Counted from the first letter of the stretch, positions 7,500 through 17,184 are shown. The stretch is 64,000 nucleotides of DNA from Pararhodonellum marinum (GCF_015354735.1 NZ_JACEFJ010000003.1:186001-250000), one strand, 5' to 3'. Notes: generated by a model not told the origin, from the sequence alone. A program made the numbers and translations.

Positions 7500-8855
7500 T
7501 TATTTTACTTTTAATCCGATATGATCATCGTATTTCATTTGGGTAATTTCACCATTTTCACCTTCAACAAATTCAATTGAAGACCAATAAGTCCTTAAAA
7601 TATACTCCAAAAAATTTTCGTTTCCTTTATCGATAGGAACCAATCCTCCCCAATCTGAGATTAGATAACCCTCTTCAAATGTAATTTCTAGTTCAATATT
7701 GGGACTGTAAAAATCACCATCAAATTTGTATGAACCTATTAGCTTTTCAGCAAAGTTATGAGTAAGGGTTTTGTCGGTGAGGTTCAGGCCCTCAAATGGT
7801 TCGTTCATAGTCATTGCGGCAATTGAACCGCCTAGCGATGCGGGTAAAGAGATGTAATTGTTAGAGAGGACGATGACAATTAAATTTTCTTCCGGATAAA
7901 TTCCCAAATAAGATGAAAAGCCAGGTGACCTTCCATTCATCTGAAATAAATCCCGATGAAGATGTTTTCTTATAAACCAACCATAACCGACATTGTCTCC
8001 ATGATTTTGGAAAATCTTATTCCAAGAATCCTTTGTCAGAAAATCATTGTCAAGAGCTGCTTGGGCAAATTTTCGCAAATCGTAAACAGTGGAGTATATG
8101 GATCCATGCCCGGTTTTTGATGACCAGTCAATCTGAAAGGCTGTTTCTAAATCATACAGATTTTTAGGGGCATATCCTTTCGCCAGATTTTTAATAATTT
8201 CTTTCTCAGTGGAAAAATGACCGGTGTTGGCCATACCCAGAGGGGTAAAAATCTCATCCTGCAAATATTCGCCAAAAGATTTTCCTGTAATTAGCTCTAT
8301 GATGTATGCCAGGATAATGTAATCCGACCTCCCATGATTGTATTTTGAACCAGGTTCAAATAGCAATTCATAGTCTTTGAAATAGGCATATAATTCTTCA
8401 CTGTTGTGTTCAAACTTAGTTATACTGTCATAATTAACGTTTCCATTAGTTCCGATTGCCGGGATGCCTGACCGTTGAGAAAGTAAGTCGCCTATAGTCA
8501 GCTTATTACCGTGTTGGTAGTGTGGAAGGAATTTCGAAACTTTGTCATCCAGTTTTATCAGCCCGCTTTCATTTAGTTTCATTACAGCAGCTGATGTAAA
8601 TATCATAGAAACTGAAGCTATGAAATATTTGGTATTTAGGTTGTTATCCAATTCAAACTCCTGACTCATCTTCCCATAAGCTTTTGAAAAAAGCTCATTT
8701 CCATTTTGGGTGACTAGAATTGAACCACTGAAGTTATTCGTATTTACTAGGGGGGTTACTATACTATCAATTTTGAATACAAGCTCTTTCTTTTCTTGGG
8801 AGTAAGCTGGTTTTCCGAATAAAAAACCTAAAATTATAACTATTATTGTTTTCAT
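7500..8855 (-). CDS. Secreted serine-hydrolase (class C beta-lactamase/S12) homologue with degenerate catalytic motifs
   Basis: 451 residues from the ATG at 8853-8855; a GTG 27 nt upstream is less likely. A signal peptide ends near AYSQ. The fold is that of S12 serine hydrolases: an SxxK region (FIASVSMIFTSAAVMKL, S81), LTIGDLLSQRSGIPAI, PLGMANTG, and SPGFSSYLGIYPEE near the third motif. Three signatures are altered: the SxxK lysine is Met (SVSM, M84), the Tyr-Ser/Asn-Asn motif is replaced by a YNHGRSDY segment, and the HxG motif reads MNGR. The catalytic lysine is essential in known members, so this protein may be inactive or use another chemistry. It lies 70 bp downstream of an FtsX permease gene on the same strand and may be co-transcribed with it. 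Confidence 0.8.
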   Translation of the reverse strand: MKTIIVIILGFLFGKPAYSQEKKELVFKIDSIVTPLVNTNNFSGSILVTQNGNELFSKAYGKMSQEFELDNNLNTKYFIASVSMIFTSAAVMKLNESGLIKLDDKVSKFLPHYQHGNKLTIGDLLSQRSGIPAIGTNGNVNYDSITKFEHNSEELYAYFKDYELLFEPGSKYNHGRSDYIILAYIIELITGKSFGEYLQDEIFTPLGMANTGHFSTEKEIIKNLAKGYAPKNLYDLETAFQIDWSSKTGHGSIYSTVYDLRKFAQAALDNDFLTKDSWNKIFQNHGDNVGYGWFIRKHLHRDLFQMNGRSPGFSSYLGIYPEENLIVIVLSNNYISLPASLGGSIAAMTMNEPFEGLNLTDKTLTHNFAEKLIGSYKFDGDFYSPNIELEITFEEGYLISDWGGLVPIDKGNENFLEYILRTYWSSIEFVEGENGEITQMKYDDHIGLKVK

Positions 8856-8925
8856 GTTTTTAAACGGGGTTCGCAGAACCACTATTGATTTGATGTAGCA
8901 TTTCTATCATTCTTAAAGAAAAACA

Positions 8926-11370
8926 TCACTCACTTTTAATCGACTTGACTGGATCAATCCATGAGGCTGAAAGGGATTGAAAACTAACCAATAAGGCTGT
9001 GATCGCCATTCCTATCAGAATGGTTATGCCGATGGTAAATATACTCGGCCATTCCCTTACTGCAAATTGCTGCAACCAATCCTGCATCAGCCACATTCCG
9101 GTAGGTATGGCCAAAATGATACCCAGCAGTGTGATACTCAAAAATTCCTTGTTGAACATCCAGGTAATGGAACCGGAGGAAGCGCCCAATACTTTTCGAA
9201 TACCTATTTCTTTTAATCTCCCGGCTATGGTCATAGCAGTGAAGGCCAGCAAACCCATCACAGCTATTATCACTGCCAAAAGTGCTGAATAAGTAACCAT
9301 TTTGCCCAGCCTTTCCTCATTTTGATAGGCTTCAAAAACAAACTCATTGAATGGGTAATATTCAAAGTTTTCACCTGGATAAATTTTGTTGTATTCCTCC
9401 TTCAGCATCGCAAGAAACCGTTTGGAGTCTGACTGATTGCTTTTTATCAGGACCATCCCATTGGTCCTGCTGATTTCTATGTCATTGATCCCCTCCAAAA
9501 TCAAGCGGGGATTTTTGGAGATCAAAACCGGTGCGATTTCTTCATAAAGGGATGCATGGTGAAAGTCCTCAAGAAGGGCAATCACCTCATGGGAATCAAA
9601 GTTTGCGCTGGGGGGCAGACTTGCTTCCTCTAAGCTGCTCCAGCCCATCTGTTCTGCAAATTTTTGGTTGACCATGATGGCGCTGGAATCCAGGTTGATG
9701 TTTTCATAAAAATTCCTGCCTTCGGCAATTTCCATCCCCATGGTATTGAGGTAATCTCCCACCACGAAATTCAGTTGGAAGAAAAACTGTTTGCCATCCG
9801 AATTGGTAAAACCGGCCCGCCACCAGTCCCCGTTGCCAAAAATGGAAACAGATAAGGCAGCATCCGCCACTTCAGTCCTTTCCAGCAGTCTTTCCCTGTA
9901 GATGTTGGCTTTCTCAAAAGTGGTTTTCATCCCTCCGACCAAATTCCCGGAGTATTCCGCTATTACCGGCACTACATAAACCTGATCTGCTTTAAAGCCT
10001 AAATCATGGTTTTTCAAAACATCCATTTGATGGTACATCACCAAGGTGCAGGAGATCATCAGGAAGGAAAGGAAAAACTGGAAACCAACCAGGCCTTTTC
10101 GCAAACCCTGTTTTCCAAAACTGATGGAATAATTCCCTTTCAGCACATTGATGGTCCTCATGCCAGACATGAAAAATGCCGGGAAGCCTCCTGCCATGGC
10201 TGTAAGCAATACCAGCAAGGTGACCATTAATCCCATCTGCGCCCAGGAAAAGCCGATGGTGAGGTTGGTATTGAAAAGGACATTGAATTGGGGGAGAAGC
10301 AGGAGGGAAAGGAGAATTGCCATTAAGAAAGAAAGCAGGGTAATCACCATGGATTCGAAAAGAAACTGTATGGCCAGTTGCTTTCTTTCAGCGCCAAGGG
10401 ATTTTCTCACTCCCACTTCCTTAGCTCTTACCACAGCTTTACCAATAGCCATGGTGGTAAAATTGATGGAACCCAGAACCAATATGATCAAGCCCAGGGC
10501 AAGCAGCACAATAAGCATCTGCGGGTTAGTAACGCTTGTATTTCCTGGATTTTCTCCGGTATGGAAATGGATATTATTCAATGCATACGGCTCGAAATAA
10601 TAATTACCGGGCTTATAGTTGTTTCCCAAAGCACGTTGCATCATGGGCTCTATACCTGATAATATCGCATCTTTGTCCTCGGGAGAATTGGTCATCACAT
10701 AGGTTTCTGTATTTACATTGAACCAATTGTTAAGTGATGCATCGGATTGTAAGTCTCTCACCAAATCGTCCGATATCAACACTTCAACCACAAGACTGGA
10801 ATTGTTAGGGACATCTTCCATAATTCCTGTTACCGTAAAGGGAATAAAATCATCCATCAATTGCATTTCGACCACCTTTCCCATGGCTGTTTCATTTCCA
10901 AAATAGCGTTCAGCCGCTGTTTCAGATAAGATGATGTCATATTTATCGGAGAAGAGTGGTACCCTCATCCCTTCTTTTAGTCTAAAATCGAATATTTCCA
11001 AAAATTCAGAACTTACAAAGGTAATGGCCTGCCTGTTTTCGGTATTATCAGGAAGTTTGATGGCCCTGTTGGACTGCATCAAACGGGTAGCTTTCTGAAC
11101 CTGAGGAAACTCCTCCTGCATCACCTCCTTCAGCAAAAAAGGAGTGGAAAAAGATTGTGCCATCCCATCATCAAACATCTCAAACCTTTTCAATTTGAAG
11201 ATGCGGTCTCCCTTTTCGTGAAAGTTGTCAAAACTCCATTCAAATTGGACGAATAACAAAACTATAATGGATATGGATAGGCCAATCGACAATCCCAAAA
11301 AGTTGATCAATGAAAATCCCAGATTCTTCCTGATGTTTCTGATGGCAATGTAGAGATAATGTTTGATCAT
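8926..11370 (-). CDS. FtsX/MacB-type ABC transporter permease, long two-repeat form
   Basis: 814 residues with the duplicated layout common in Bacteroidota. A helix at ~17-40 (FLGLSIGLSISIIVLLFVQF) is followed by a MacB periplasmic core domain (~50-245; YFGNETAMGK, VTGIMEDVPNNSSL). Three FtsX helices follow at ~285-400 (IGKAVVRAKEVGVRKSLGAE between them), then a helix near 430, a second periplasmic domain (~455-680) and three C-terminal helices (AGRLKEIGIRKVLGAS). Such permeases pair with a separately encoded MacB/LolD-like ATPase, and none lies nearby. The substrate is unknown; family roles include export and envelope stress. The upstream region has a sigma-54-type promoter and a site shared with the permease at 28.9-31.2 kb. 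Confidence 0.9.
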   Translation of the reverse strand: MIKHYLYIAIRNIRKNLGFSLINFLGLSIGLSISIIVLLFVQFEWSFDNFHEKGDRIFKLKRFEMFDDGMAQSFSTPFLLKEVMQEEFPQVQKATRLMQSNRAIKLPDNTENRQAITFVSSEFLEIFDFRLKEGMRVPLFSDKYDIILSETAAERYFGNETAMGKVVEMQLMDDFIPFTVTGIMEDVPNNSSLVVEVLISDDLVRDLQSDASLNNWFNVNTETYVMTNSPEDKDAILSGIEPMMQRALGNNYKPGNYYFEPYALNNIHFHTGENPGNTSVTNPQMLIVLLALGLIILVLGSINFTTMAIGKAVVRAKEVGVRKSLGAERKQLAIQFLFESMVITLLSFLMAILLSLLLLPQFNVLFNTNLTIGFSWAQMGLMVTLLVLLTAMAGGFPAFFMSGMRTINVLKGNYSISFGKQGLRKGLVGFQFFLSFLMISCTLVMYHQMDVLKNHDLGFKADQVYVVPVIAEYSGNLVGGMKTTFEKANIYRERLLERTEVADAALSVSIFGNGDWWRAGFTNSDGKQFFFQLNFVVGDYLNTMGMEIAEGRNFYENINLDSSAIMVNQKFAEQMGWSSLEEASLPPSANFDSHEVIALLEDFHHASLYEEIAPVLISKNPRLILEGINDIEISRTNGMVLIKSNQSDSKRFLAMLKEEYNKIYPGENFEYYPFNEFVFEAYQNEERLGKMVTYSALLAVIIAVMGLLAFTAMTIAGRLKEIGIRKVLGASSGSITWMFNKEFLSITLLGIILAIPTGMWLMQDWLQQFAVREWPSIFTIGITILIGMAITALLVSFQSLSASWIDPVKSIKSE

Positions 11371-12046
11371 GGCGTTTATTTCTGTTGAAAGCTAATATTC
11401 CACCTTCTAGATCAATGCCAGATTTAATCTACCTCTAAAGGTCCTTTTGGCTCTCCCTTCAAAATACAGGAGCAAAATTCGGACATTTTCGTTCGGGTAC
11501 GGGCAATGTTAAAAGATTTATAGAGCAAAATGGATTATTGAAAGTAATGGCTAGTATTACCTTACTCCTTGGCGGAGACTAGATGTTAAAAACCACCTCA
11601 AACCAGTCAACCAGCCAGCTATGGATTGCCACCCATTGGTGGTCCAGAAAGGATGCCTTTCCAGATGATTACAATTGGAGGCATATTCAGGTTAAACTTG
11701 TTGCTCAATACACCAAAAGCCTGGAAGGGCAAAAAGCCATCCGCCTATGGCTGCCGCATGTTTTCCCCAATTTTGAAGTGCCACAATTAAACGGTTTTAC
11801 TTTCTTGGAACATTCAATGAAATTTTCGATGATTGGCAGGCTTCAATTGTTTTTTGCTTTACTCTAAAATATGAAATTTTCAACTGCTCTTACCGTATTT
11901 ATGCCTTTTTTATTTTTACCAATCGCTATTACTAAAAATTATTTTTAAAAATTTCCCAGCCTTTTTTTATTTTTTCCGTACAAATAATTATTCCTACTTC
12001 TGGAATTGTTCCTTGTCAAAACATCTTTCTTTTAACCAAAAAAGCT
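11371..12046. other. Intergenic region; one doubtful 94-codon frame
   Basis: It holds the sigma-54-like promoter of the permease gene (11405-11505). A plus-strand frame at 11583-11867 starts with ATG but resembles no family I know, has no recognisable ribosome binding site, and its Trp/His/Gln-rich composition is not convincing. The segment 11870-12046 is AT-rich leader of the beta-barrel gene. Confidence 0.5.
11405..11505 (-). promoter_or_regulatory. Sigma-54-type promoter and upstream site for the FtsX permease
   Basis: On the minus strand CTGGCATTGATCTAGAA (11405-11421) fits the -24 half of the sigma-54 consensus well and the -12 half partly, ~35 bp before the ATG. Upstream at 11481-11505 (plus strand) lies GGACA-N5-GTTC-N6-GGGCA, matching the GTTC/GGACA arrangement at 31322-31346. 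An NtrC-type activator is implied but not present in the window. Confidence 0.5.
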
Positions 12047-12874
12047 ATGAAAAACCTCACCATTTACCTCTCTTCTTTGATGATGGCTTTGCTTTTGTTG
12101 CCGACTTTCTCCTTTGCGCAATTTGAGGTAGGAATAGGATATCTCAACTCTACACCCACCGGAATGATGGGTAATTTTATCAATCGTCCGGCACATGGAT
12201 TTTCTATGGACATCGCCTACCGGTTGCCGAGCACAAATTTCAGCATTGGTCTTCAGTTTGCAGAATCACAATATGGTTATCAGAAAAAAGAAGAAATGTA
12301 CCGCTTTGATAATGGTTATGAAGGTAATGTCAACGTTGAGGTATACAACTACCTTGGAAACAACAACCTCTATCTGAGGTATGATATTTTTGATGAGGGT
12401 TTTATTCAGCCATATGTGCTTTTTGGGGGAGGAATCAGTAGGTTATCCACGGACCTGTCCATCATAGATCCCAGGGAAGAGCTCACCTCGGATTGTCCAA
12501 AACCTTTGGAGACAACTACTTTGTTGAGAGACCGGACATCAAATCTCATCATGGGAGGGGGGGTGAGGTTTGACTTGAGCCATCCCATCAAATCCATCCC
12601 TAAAAGAAAAGCCTTATTGGACCTACGCATCAACTACTTAAATGGTGGAATGGTCAGTTATACGAATTTGAACCAGCCCAGCACCACATTTACTTACCGG
12701 GGTGAAAATGTCACTTTTGATTTTGCAAGTGAGGCCCAGCCAAATGTGGTTCATGAGTACCATGCAGGCACCTCATATCGGACAAAGTTGCAGCTTGTCA
12801 CCATTAATGCGGGACTGTTTATCGTGTTGGGAAATAGGGAAAGAAACAATACAGGTTATTCAGACAATTGGTAA
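12047..12874 (+). CDS. Outer membrane beta-barrel protein (porin-like)
   Basis: 275 residues with a signal peptide ending at SFAQ (~25). The mature part shows alternating amphipathic strands and Gly/aromatic turns (FEVGIGYLNSTPTGMMGNF, FSIGLQFAESQYGY, NNLYLRYDIFDEGFIQPYVL, FGGGISRLSTDL, LIMGGGVRFDLS, ALLDLRINYLNGG, LVTINAGLFIVLG), typical of 8-10-strand outer membrane beta-barrels of Bacteroidota. The last strand is followed by a short polar tail rather than a terminal aromatic residue. It stands alone. Function unknown. Confidence 0.75.
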   Translation: MKNLTIYLSSLMMALLLLPTFSFAQFEVGIGYLNSTPTGMMGNFINRPAHGFSMDIAYRLPSTNFSIGLQFAESQYGYQKKEEMYRFDNGYEGNVNVEVYNYLGNNNLYLRYDIFDEGFIQPYVLFGGGISRLSTDLSIIDPREELTSDCPKPLETTTLLRDRTSNLIMGGGVRFDLSHPIKSIPKRKALLDLRINYLNGGMVSYTNLNQPSTTFTYRGENVTFDFASEAQPNVVHEYHAGTSYRTKLQLVTINAGLFIVLGNRERNNTGYSDNW

Positions 12875-13272
12875 ACAGGGCTTGTGTGATCCGTCTAAAG
12901 GCAATATGTAATTCCATGAAAATTTTTCAGTGCATTTCCTTTCAAGATGAATATATAACCACCTGCAAGCCCAAAAACACTTTCATAGAGTCAAAATTCA
13001 TGTCATGATGCAGCAGTTAATGGTTGTTTTCAATACAGAAAGATCCAATAATGTATCCTTTTTATAGATACTCCCATAATTTTTACTATAAAAGGTAACT
13101 TAATCCAAATCTTGGAAATATGAGGGAATCAGTTTGGGTCTAACTCGCAAATGTTTCACTGAGAAAAGTAAAAATAGGATTTCAAATAACCACTTATCAA
13201 AAATCATATCCTTAACCGTTGAATATACCATACTTTCAAAAGACAATATTGTCTTGAGAGGGTTAAGTGGAA
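12875..13272. other. Intergenic region with a perfect 16-bp palindrome
   Basis: No gene found. The only structured element is the palindrome at 13240-13255 close to the next start codon. No terminator of the usual form was seen after the beta-barrel gene. Confidence 0.6.
13240..13255. promoter_or_regulatory. Perfect 16-bp palindrome, possible operator
   Basis: AAGACAATATTGTCTT is perfectly self-complementary and ends 17 bp before the ATG of the FG-GAP lipoprotein. The centre has no loop, which favours a dimeric regulator site over a hairpin. Confidence 0.4.
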
Positions 13273-14796
13273 ATGATTAAAATATATACAGAAAAGTGCC
13301 ATACTAAGTTTTTAAACTTGATTTTGGTCTTTGTGTTGATTTTGATGTCTTCCTGTGAGCATCGTAGGGCAAATACATTGGATGAGCCTGATTCCAACAG
13401 TAATTTAACATGGGCCTCAGCATTTCCAAACCTTGGAACCCACTCTTCCCCAAGGACAGCCGACCTCAACCAAGACGGAGTCTTGGATATCATCGTAGGG
13501 ATGGGAAGGTTGGAATTCCAACCCATCGATACCGCTATCGTGGCGCTGGACGGAAAAACAGGGGATGTGCTTTGGAACCGACCTGCTATTGACCAGATTT
13601 TTGGATCAGCTTTGCTCATGGACATTACTGGAGATGATATCGAGGACATCATCATTGGCGGAAGGTCAGCCACCTTGCAGGCAATGGATGGTGCCACCGG
13701 GGCATTGATCTGGGAGTTTTCACAACATATTGATAAAAGCCTCATTCAGGTCAAATATTTTAATTTCTATAATCCCCAGTCCATTCCAGACCAAAACAAT
13801 GATGGCATTCCTGAAATCCTCGTTTCGAATGGAGGCGATGTGCGCAAAGCACCTTATGATGAGGATCGGCCCGTGGGAAGATTGATCATCTTGGATGGCT
13901 CCAATGGAAAAATCATTCAGGAAGCTGAAATGCCTGACGGAAAGGAAACCTATTATTCGGTGACTTTATCCTCCGGAGAAAATACCAAAGACATAGAGCT
14001 AACTTTCGGAACAGGAGGGGAGACGGTCAGCGGAAGTCTTTATGTTTGCAGGCTGCAGGATGTTTTAGATGGTGATCTGAGCAATTCCACACAGCTTGTA
14101 AGTAGGAGGGCAAAGGGCTTTATTGCCCCTTCAGTATGGGTGGATTTAAATGGTGACGGTATAGCGGATATCGTAGCCAACTCAGTAGACGGAAATGTCT
14201 TTGCTTTTGATGGCCAATCCAAAAAGGAACTCTGGCAAACCAATATCTATGGGGCTGAAATATATACCATGCCGGCAGTGGGACATTTTTTGGAAGAGGG
14301 CAAGTTGGATGTTTTTGTGGTGGGCAATTCGGGCGTATGGCCTTCATTTTTTGAAAACAAAAATGTGCTGATTGATGGTCAGACAGGAGAGATCAAATTC
14401 AATGAACCATTGGGAAATTTTCAGACTTCTTCACCTTTGATTGTTGATGCGGACGGAGATGGCACCGAGGAAATTTTACTGAGCGTCAACAAAGAAGAGG
14501 CAGACGAGGCAGGAAAAAAGTTTTTTTCCAATTCAGTTTTCCTGATAGATTTTACCGAGAATCAAAACACCGCGTTGATCCCTTTTTTACCCGGTCACAA
14601 CAATTCCTCAACCCCATGGATCGGTGATCTTGACGGAGACAGAATGCTCGACATCGTGTTTTGCCACAGTACAAACTCAGCAAGGACCTATGCCTTCGAC
14701 GACATGCAGGTCAATCTGTTGAAAACAAAAATCCCAATTACCCAACCCATCACTTGGGGAGCCTACATGGGGAGCAGGTATATGGGGAGGGAGTAA
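13273..14796 (+). CDS. Lipoprotein with FG-GAP/VCBS-type beta-propeller
   Basis: About 507 residues; the ATG at 13273 is preferred over an in-frame GTG 6 nt upstream. A lipobox (ILMSSC) sits at the end of the leader. The mature protein has at least six FG-GAP-like blades, each with an Asp-rich calcium-type loop: DLNQDGVLDI, DITGDDIEDI, DQNNDGIPEI, DLNGDGIADI, DADGDGTEEI, DLDGDRMLDI. Between them are PQQ-like strands (IVALDGKTGDVLWN, LQAMDGATGALIWEF, FAFDGQSKKELW). This is an integrin-alpha-like propeller anchored to a membrane, probably surface or periplasmic, binding calcium. No enzymatic domain is present. A perfect palindrome precedes the gene. Confidence 0.85.
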   Translation: MIKIYTEKCHTKFLNLILVFVLILMSSCEHRRANTLDEPDSNSNLTWASAFPNLGTHSSPRTADLNQDGVLDIIVGMGRLEFQPIDTAIVALDGKTGDVLWNRPAIDQIFGSALLMDITGDDIEDIIIGGRSATLQAMDGATGALIWEFSQHIDKSLIQVKYFNFYNPQSIPDQNNDGIPEILVSNGGDVRKAPYDEDRPVGRLIILDGSNGKIIQEAEMPDGKETYYSVTLSSGENTKDIELTFGTGGETVSGSLYVCRLQDVLDGDLSNSTQLVSRRAKGFIAPSVWVDLNGDGIADIVANSVDGNVFAFDGQSKKELWQTNIYGAEIYTMPAVGHFLEEGKLDVFVVGNSGVWPSFFENKNVLIDGQTGEIKFNEPLGNFQTSSPLIVDADGDGTEEILLSVNKEEADEAGKKFFSNSVFLIDFTENQNTALIPFLPGHNNSSTPWIGDLDGDRMLDIVFCHSTNSARTYAFDDMQVNLLKTKIPITQPITWGAYMGSRYMGRE

Positions 14797-14853
14797 ATGT
14801 TAAAAACTGGATCAAAATATTCTTTAATACTTTAGATAAGGAGTTACGTCAAT

Positions 14854-16058
14854 CACCTACAACAATTAAAGTACGGTCTGTATTACCTACTTAACAAGAA
14901 ACCCGGATATTAATCCGGACAGGACCCCCAGACTGGGTTAGGTAATATCTTTTCATCATAAAAGAATGGTGGAATGGGGATATTTTTTTATAAAAATTTA
15001 TTCAAAAATCATAATATATAATACATTTATTTTAAATAAACAGAATAAAAAATACGTGTATCCGCTTCACTGCACGTATGGATGAACAGATGCAACAACC
15101 AATCGGTCAAAAAGCCTTTCAGCAAAGTATCTTCGGTTTAACTTATATACAAATTCATTGAGGTAGTTCTGCAAATATTTGTATGTGATCATGTGCTGGA
15201 TTCCCAAGAGTTTCTTTTAAGGTTGCTGATTTCTTTATTTACCCATTTCAGAGTTTCATTGACACTTACTTTATCAGAAATAACCAAATAATGGGTGTCT
15301 ACAATATCTACATAAAACGTGTTTTTATAGGTAAACAGAACAATATTTCCCACTGCATTCTTTTTGATGAATTTAATGACATGTTCCGAATCGATTTTGT
15401 CGAGGACTTCCATTTTATAATACCCAGAAACCCTGTCACTCTCTCTCCTGTTTTTGGGTCTTCAATAGGAGTAGATTCAACGGCCACGGCAACATTTGCC
15501 TGCCTATGGGTCCCTTTTACCCTTTTTAGGTTGTTCTTCACTTGTCTTTTGGTTGCAACCTCTACAAAACAGTCCTCAAATTCGATCATGTCATTCAATG
15601 TGTACAGAGAATCCCTTTTGCCCTTCATTACACGTAATTTATGCATCACCCTGAAAGCGGTTCGTACCTGGACAGGCCTATCTGTCTTTTCAATTTAAGG
15701 CAGGAAAAGCCATTTCTGGTCGCTGACATGAAGATAAACGCCAGGACCCAGGTATGGAGCGAAATCTTGCTATGCTCTATTGCAGTTTCGCTTTTCAGGG
15801 AGCTTCTCCTTCTGCAATGGCTGCATTCAAAGAATTTCCCAGCACTGAACTAGAAATGCCTCGTGATGGAATTACCTGATTTACAGCATATTCCGGCTTT
15901 TTCCCTGCTCTCTTTGATATAGGTCTTACAATTGGACTCATCTTGGAAATACTGCATGAATTGTAATATGGCAATAATGTTTCTTATTTTTAAACAAGAA
16001 ATAACCTGCAAAATGCACCTGCAACTTAATGATACTTGTTGTCAGAATTTGTTAGGTG
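14854..16058 (-). mobile_element. Remnant of an IS1595-family insertion sequence (ends tentative)
   Basis: The decayed transposase at 15067-15990 is flanked by CACCTACAACAATT (14854-14867) and, inverted, AATTTGTTAGGTG (16046-16058). These may be worn terminal repeats giving an element of ~1.2 kb, within the range for this family. The match is partial and no target duplication was recognised, so the borders are uncertain. Confidence 0.35.
15067..15990 (-). pseudogene. IS1595/ISXO2-type transposase pseudogene
   Basis: Joining minus-strand frames rebuilds an ISXO2-like transposase. The N-terminal segment holds IIAILQFMQYFQDESNCKTY and a zinc-ribbon-like stretch (GICCKSGNS, then a stop near 15848, then FFECSHCRRRSSLKSETA, IEHSKISLHTWVLAFIF). 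After a shift near 15655 come RVMHKLRVMKGKRDSLY, MIEFEDCFVEVATKRQ and RQANVAVAVESTPIED. After a shift near 15410 come EVLDKIDSEHVIKFIKKNAV and YVDIVDTHYLVISDK. After a further shift near 15200 comes the C-terminus (YKYLQNYLNEFVYKLNRRYF, ERLFDRLVVASVHPY) ending at 15067-15069. At least three frameshifts and one stop make it inactive. The order and motifs fit the DDE-type IS1595 family. Confidence 0.85.
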
Positions 16059-16252
16059 CAACCATACAGATACATGTATAATCATATTATTTTTAACGTT
16101 CCCATAGAATTAAAAGACCTTTTTTTTTAAAAATAAGTTTGTATTAAGTATAAAGATTATTTATAATTTTTATATCTTTTAGATAATTAATGTTCAATAT
16201 AAAAATATTTCAATTATGTTAATCTAAAATTCAAACTAAAAAAACTAATGTT

Positions 16253-17184
16253 ATGAAAAAAAGAGAGATTGCTTCATTAATGACTTTTCTTTGGATCATT
16301 TTTTTTGTTAGTTGCCAATCCGAAGATCAAGATTTGCCGAATTTGACAGAAGATGATTTAGCCAAACAAGAGATGGTTTCAAATTTTTCTTTAGATGATG
16401 ATTTCCTTCAAATTTTCAATTATTTGATTGATGATTCTGATGGTCAAGATTTTGATTTACAAAAAAAATATGAATTGTATCTGCAGATTTTGGAATTAAA
16501 CAATATGCCATACAATTTCAGAGATTTTAATTTAAGCGAACCTAAAATTGAAGAAAATTCATTTTGGATCAGGAAATAGATTTTATAGATAATATAATTT
16601 TAACCAGCAAAGACCCTGCTGAAGCTCTAGTTGTATTAAATGATTACTCCTCAAGAATAAACAATGAATTTAGTTTAAATAATGAAGAAAGAAGTTTTTT
16701 ATTATTACATATTGAGGCAACCAAGGCTTTATATTTATCTGATACAGGCAGAAAAAATTTTGATTTAGTAAAGCAATTAGGTCATGCATATCAAGAAACA
16801 ACAAATGGAAGATTAATTATTGTAGGAGGTCAAAATTTTATAAACTTTGGTTGGTTCGTCTATTATTCCGGAAAGTGTATTAAAGCAGGTGCCACAATAG
16901 TTAAATCAGGAGGCTTATTAATTATCGTAGGAGCAGGAGCAGCAGCCGCTTATGCTTGTGATAAAGCTAGATATTATTTTAATAAAATAATTAATTCCGG
17001 CGGGTTTGTTGATCCTTGTGAGAACAGCAATAATCCCTGCTGTGGAATAAGTTGTGTGCTTTCTCACTATTGTGATCAAAATGGAAGTTGTGTTCCTTTA
17101 CCGGATTTTGATGGATGCCCTAATGTTCCCTGTCCTCCAGATCATTTATGTAGATCATCTGACGGCACATGTATTCCAATTTAA
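16253..17184 (+). pseudogene. Lipoprotein with Cys-rich C-terminus, split by a one-base frameshift
   Basis: Frame 1 (16253-16579) encodes a lipoprotein leader (lipobox FVSC) and an acidic helical segment, ending EENSFWIRK. Frame 2 continues from about 16564 without an ATG (LDQEIDFIDN) to 17184. Adding one T to the run CATTTTGG joins them into ENSFLDQEIDF, giving ~310 residues, so one gene with a homopolymer indel is more likely than two genes. The second part has a hydrophobic Gly/Ala-rich stretch (GGLLIIVGAGAAAAYA) and ten cysteines near the C-terminus (NPCCGISC, HYCDQNGSC, GCPNVPCPPDHLC, GTC), an EGF-like or other disulphide-rich pattern. No family recognised. The gene is AT-rich relative to its neighbours, which fits acquired DNA. 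A strong hairpin follows. Confidence 0.65.

Noticed and set aside
10148-10659. Plus-strand frames of 93-150 codons opposite the FtsX permease gene
   Set aside because: Antisense shadows of a well-supported 814-residue permease; no independent start or family signal.
11583-11867. Plus-strand open frame of 94 codons before the beta-barrel gene
   Set aside because: No recognisable family, no start context and unusual residue composition; not listed as a gene.
14903-14918. Hairpin CCGGAT-ATTA-ATCCGG after the FG-GAP lipoprotein gene
   Set aside because: Short stem, over 100 bp from the stop codon and no T run; not called a terminator.
15291-15698. Plus-strand 135-codon frame over the transposase
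   Set aside because: The minus strand rebuilds a known transposase across frames, so the plus-strand frame is chance.
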